From Rhodocyclaceae bacterium (GTDB lineage: Bacteria > Pseudomonadota > Gammaproteobacteria > Burkholderiales > Rhodocyclaceae), in the NCBI GenBank assembly GCA_018883385.1, contig VEQD01000001.1, positions 1 to 64,000 of the forward strand: DNA of 64,000 nucleotides. Direction: 5' to 3'. The translations under genes were made by a program, and so were the position numbers. Each line of letters opens with the position of its first letter. Position 1 is the first letter of the stretch. Below, piece by piece: positions 61,598-64,000 of this stretch. The notes under the pieces are model-generated. The model did not search any database. It was not told the DNA's origin and saw only the letters and a list, made by a program, of their open reading frames with translations.

Positions 61598-62260
61598 GTG
61601 CCTGAATTGACACTACTCTCAGCCGTATTAATTGGCTGGCTCGGTGGGGTACATTGTCTAGGCATGTGCGGTGGGATTGTGAGCGCATTGGCGCTCTCGG
61701 CTCCTCAGGCGGGGCGGCACGGGATACTGCTAGCCTACAATCTCGGGCGCTGCCTGACCTACGTTGCATTGGGTGCTTGCGCCGGCGCGTTAGGATTCAT
61801 CGGGATGGATCGTCTGTCGATTGCACCGGTGCTGCTTTATTCGATCGCCAATATGTTGCTCATTGGTATGGGATTGTATTTGCTGGGACTGCCATGGCTT
61901 GTTCGTCCCCTGGAGCAGGGTGGGCAACATCTGTGGCGCCACATTGAACCCTTTAGTCGACGGCTGTTTCCGGTCAATACCTTGCCCAGGGCCTTCGGTG
62001 TTGGACTGCTCTGGGGTTTTCTGCCGTGCGGTCTGGTCTATAGCGCCCTAGCGACGGCATTTGCGCTGGGCAGTGCCCAACAGGGGGCACTCTGGATGGG
62101 TGCCTTTGCACTGGGTACCCTACCGAATCTGATCCTGGCTGGCTGGGTGGGTGCGCAGACCTTACAGAAACTCAGGAACTCGTCGTGGCGTTGGTTTGGA
62201 GGCGTCCTGGTTGCGGGGTGGGGTGTTTACGGACTTGTCCGGTGGTGGGTGATGGCTTAA
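61598..62260 (+). CDS. Sulfite exporter TauE/SafE-like membrane protein (cco-locus type)
   Basis: GWLGGVHCLGMCGGIVSALALS; LLWGFLPCGLVYSALATAFALGS. Confidence 0.88.
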   Translation: MPELTLLSAVLIGWLGGVHCLGMCGGIVSALALSAPQAGRHGILLAYNLGRCLTYVALGACAGALGFIGMDRLSIAPVLLYSIANMLLIGMGLYLLGLPWLVRPLEQGGQHLWRHIEPFSRRLFPVNTLPRAFGVGLLWGFLPCGLVYSALATAFALGSAQQGALWMGAFALGTLPNLILAGWVGAQTLQKLRNSSWRWFGGVLVAGWGVYGLVRWWVMA

Positions 62261-62266
62261 TACACC

Positions 62267-64000
62267 ATGACGGATACGACAGAACATCTTTTGAAGCTCA
62301 CCGGATTACGCTGTGCCAACTGCGCAAATACCGTCCGTAAAGCCTTAGAGCAGGTCGGCGGCGTCTCAGCGACGGTTAATTTCGCCACGGAAGAAGCCAT
62401 CGTGCACGCTCCGGGGTCAGTATCACCAGAGACGCTGATTCATGTCGTCGAGGCTGCGGGCTATGGCGCATCAGAAATCAATGACGCGTTTGAAGACGTG
62501 GAACCGGTTGTGGATCATGCGGCGCGCCGCCGTTTCTGGATTGCTGCAGTGTGTGCATTACCACTGATCCTGCAGATGCCCCTGGCAACATTGGGCATAC
62601 ATGAACACCTCTCCCAGACCTGGCAGTTCGCGTTGGCGACCCCCGTGCAGGTCTGGGTGGCCTGGCCGTTTTATCGGGGTGCGTGGCACGCACTCAAACT
62701 GCGTAGCGCCAACATGGATGTCTTGGTCAGTCTTGGCACGCTCGCCGCTTATGGGTATTCCACAGCGATCTGGTGGTGGGGGCTAGCAGCTGATGTCTAT
62801 TTTGAAGCCTCGGTCGTCGTGATCACCTTAGTGATGGCCGGTAAATATCTGGAACATCGCGCCAAACAATCGAGTGCATCGGCGATTACACGATTGCTGC
62901 ATCTCGCCCCCAAAAGCGCGTGGAAGAAAAATGACGCAGCGGATTTTGTGCTGGTACCGTTGACGGATATCCGTCCCGGAGACGAGGTCAGGATCACGAG
63001 CGGCGCATCGGTGCCAATCGACGGCTGGGTGATCGAAGGTCAATCGGCCGTCAGTGAAGCCATGTTGACTGGCGAACCAGTCCCTGTTGAAAAGCGTCGT
63101 GATGACAAGGTCTATGCGGGCACGCTGAACGGTGACGGCGTTCTGATCTGTCGCGTCAGCGGTGTGGGCCGAACCACGGTGCTGGCCGGTATCGCCCGGC
63201 TGGTCGCGCAGGCACAAGGGTCTCGGGCACCGGTGCAAGCGCTCGTGGATCGCGTTTCTGCCTGGTTTGTTCCGGTGGTGGTCCTGATTGCTCTGTTGAC
63301 GCTCTTGTACGGTGGTCTTGTCCTGGATAGCTGGCAGACTGGCGTGGTCCGCGCGGTCGCCGTACTGGTGATTTCTTGCCCATGTGCGCTGGGTCTGGCA
63401 ACGCCTACCGCGATCATGGTGGGGATCGGTGAGGCCGCGCGCCAGGGGATTCTCGTGCGCGATGCCGATGCCTTGCAACAAGCCGCGAGCGCCGCAGCGG
63501 TCGTCTTTGACAAGACGGGAACGCTCACCGAGGGGCAGGTTCGTTTGACGGATAGGGTGCTGCGTGATGACGATCCCCTGGGTCAACCAGCGACCCTGGT
63601 ACTCGTCGCCGCCCTGGAGCAGGGCTCATCACACCCCATTGCGCATGCTATTCGTACGGCCGCAGGTCATGAATTGCCAGGGTCTGATTTGCCGGCTGTG
63701 AGCAACTTCCGAACCGAACCGGGGGTCGGGGTCTTTGGGGTGATTGCAGGTCAGCTTTATGGGGTGGAGCGTTGGTCAGATCAATGGGCCAATGTGGGCG
63801 GGGGTTTCTGGTCACAAGCCGCTGGCCGACTCATGGCCGAGGCAAAGAGTGTCTCGGTACTCAGCAAAGCGGGACAGCCAATCGCGTTGCTGGGTTTTGC
63901 CGACACGGTACGATCGGATGCGATGGCGGCCGTTCGGGTCGTGCAGGCCCTGGGGCTCAAACCGATTTTGTTGACCGGTGATCAGCCCGAAGCCGCCCGC
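62267..64000 (+). CDS. copA: Copper-translocating P-type ATPase (CopA-like), truncated by window end
   Basis: Manual translation from ATG 62267: HMA GLRCANCANTV, VLVISCPCALGLATPTA, DKTGTLTEGQV; open to the last base, so absent from the ORF track. Confidence 0.9.
   Translation, partial: MTDTTEHLLKLTGLRCANCANTVRKALEQVGGVSATVNFATEEAIVHAPGSVSPETLIHVVEAAGYGASEINDAFEDVEPVVDHAARRRFWIAAVCALPLILQMPLATLGIHEHLSQTWQFALATPVQVWVAWPFYRGAWHALKLRSANMDVLVSLGTLAAYGYSTAIWWWGLAADVYFEASVVVITLVMAGKYLEHRAKQSSASAITRLLHLAPKSAWKKNDAADFVLVPLTDIRPGDEVRITSGASVPIDGWVIEGQSAVSEAMLTGEPVPVEKRRDDKVYAGTLNGDGVLICRVSGVGRTTVLAGIARLVAQAQGSRAPVQALVDRVSAWFVPVVVLIALLTLLYGGLVLDSWQTGVVRAVAVLVISCPCALGLATPTAIMVGIGEAARQGILVRDADALQQAASAAAVVFDKTGTLTEGQVRLTDRVLRDDDPLGQPATLVLVAALEQGSSHPIAHAIRTAAGHELPGSDLPAVSNFRTEPGVGVFGVIAGQLYGVERWSDQWANVGGGFWSQAAGRLMAEAKSVSVLSKAGQPIALLGFADTVRSDAMAAVRVVQALGLKPILLTGDQPEAAR

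Overview
This 64 kb window is gene-dense core chromosome from a gammaproteobacterium. I saw no tRNA, rRNA, CRISPR array, IS element or prophage. Left to right it holds: an mla phospholipid-transport locus with an ABC-2 exporter, a BolA gene and murA; a histidine cluster (hisG, hisD, two half-size chromate transporters, reversed hisC, hisBHAFIE) running into hinT and tatABC; sucCD; a P-type ATPase; two phosphoribosyltransferases; an orphan type IV pilin; cobA; panBCD-folK-pcnB; hda/purM; miaA/mutL; purN/rsmB; queG-wbuC-tsaE-amiC; ribF-ileS-lspA-fkpB-ispH; and a cbb3 oxidase region (ccoI-ccoS, ccoNOQP, ccoG, fixH, usp, fnr/anr, hemN, TauE-like, copA truncated by the window end). The most interesting signal is the 343-bp ccoS-ccoN gap. 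It contains two FNR/Anr-type boxes (TTGAC-N4-ATCAA). Between them lies a non-coding stretch with two or three stem-loops ending in a GC-rich hairpin plus T8. This is the layout expected for an oxygen-responsive, FnrS-like small RNA next to the oxidase operon. Other points: fnr and hemN diverge with only 11 bp between start codons and may be leaderless; an intrinsic terminator lies between tatA and tatB; a DUF2892-like protein has a Cys/Gly-repeat tail; and hisC is reversed next to a chrA pair. Family names come from reading the protein sequences; no database search was run.
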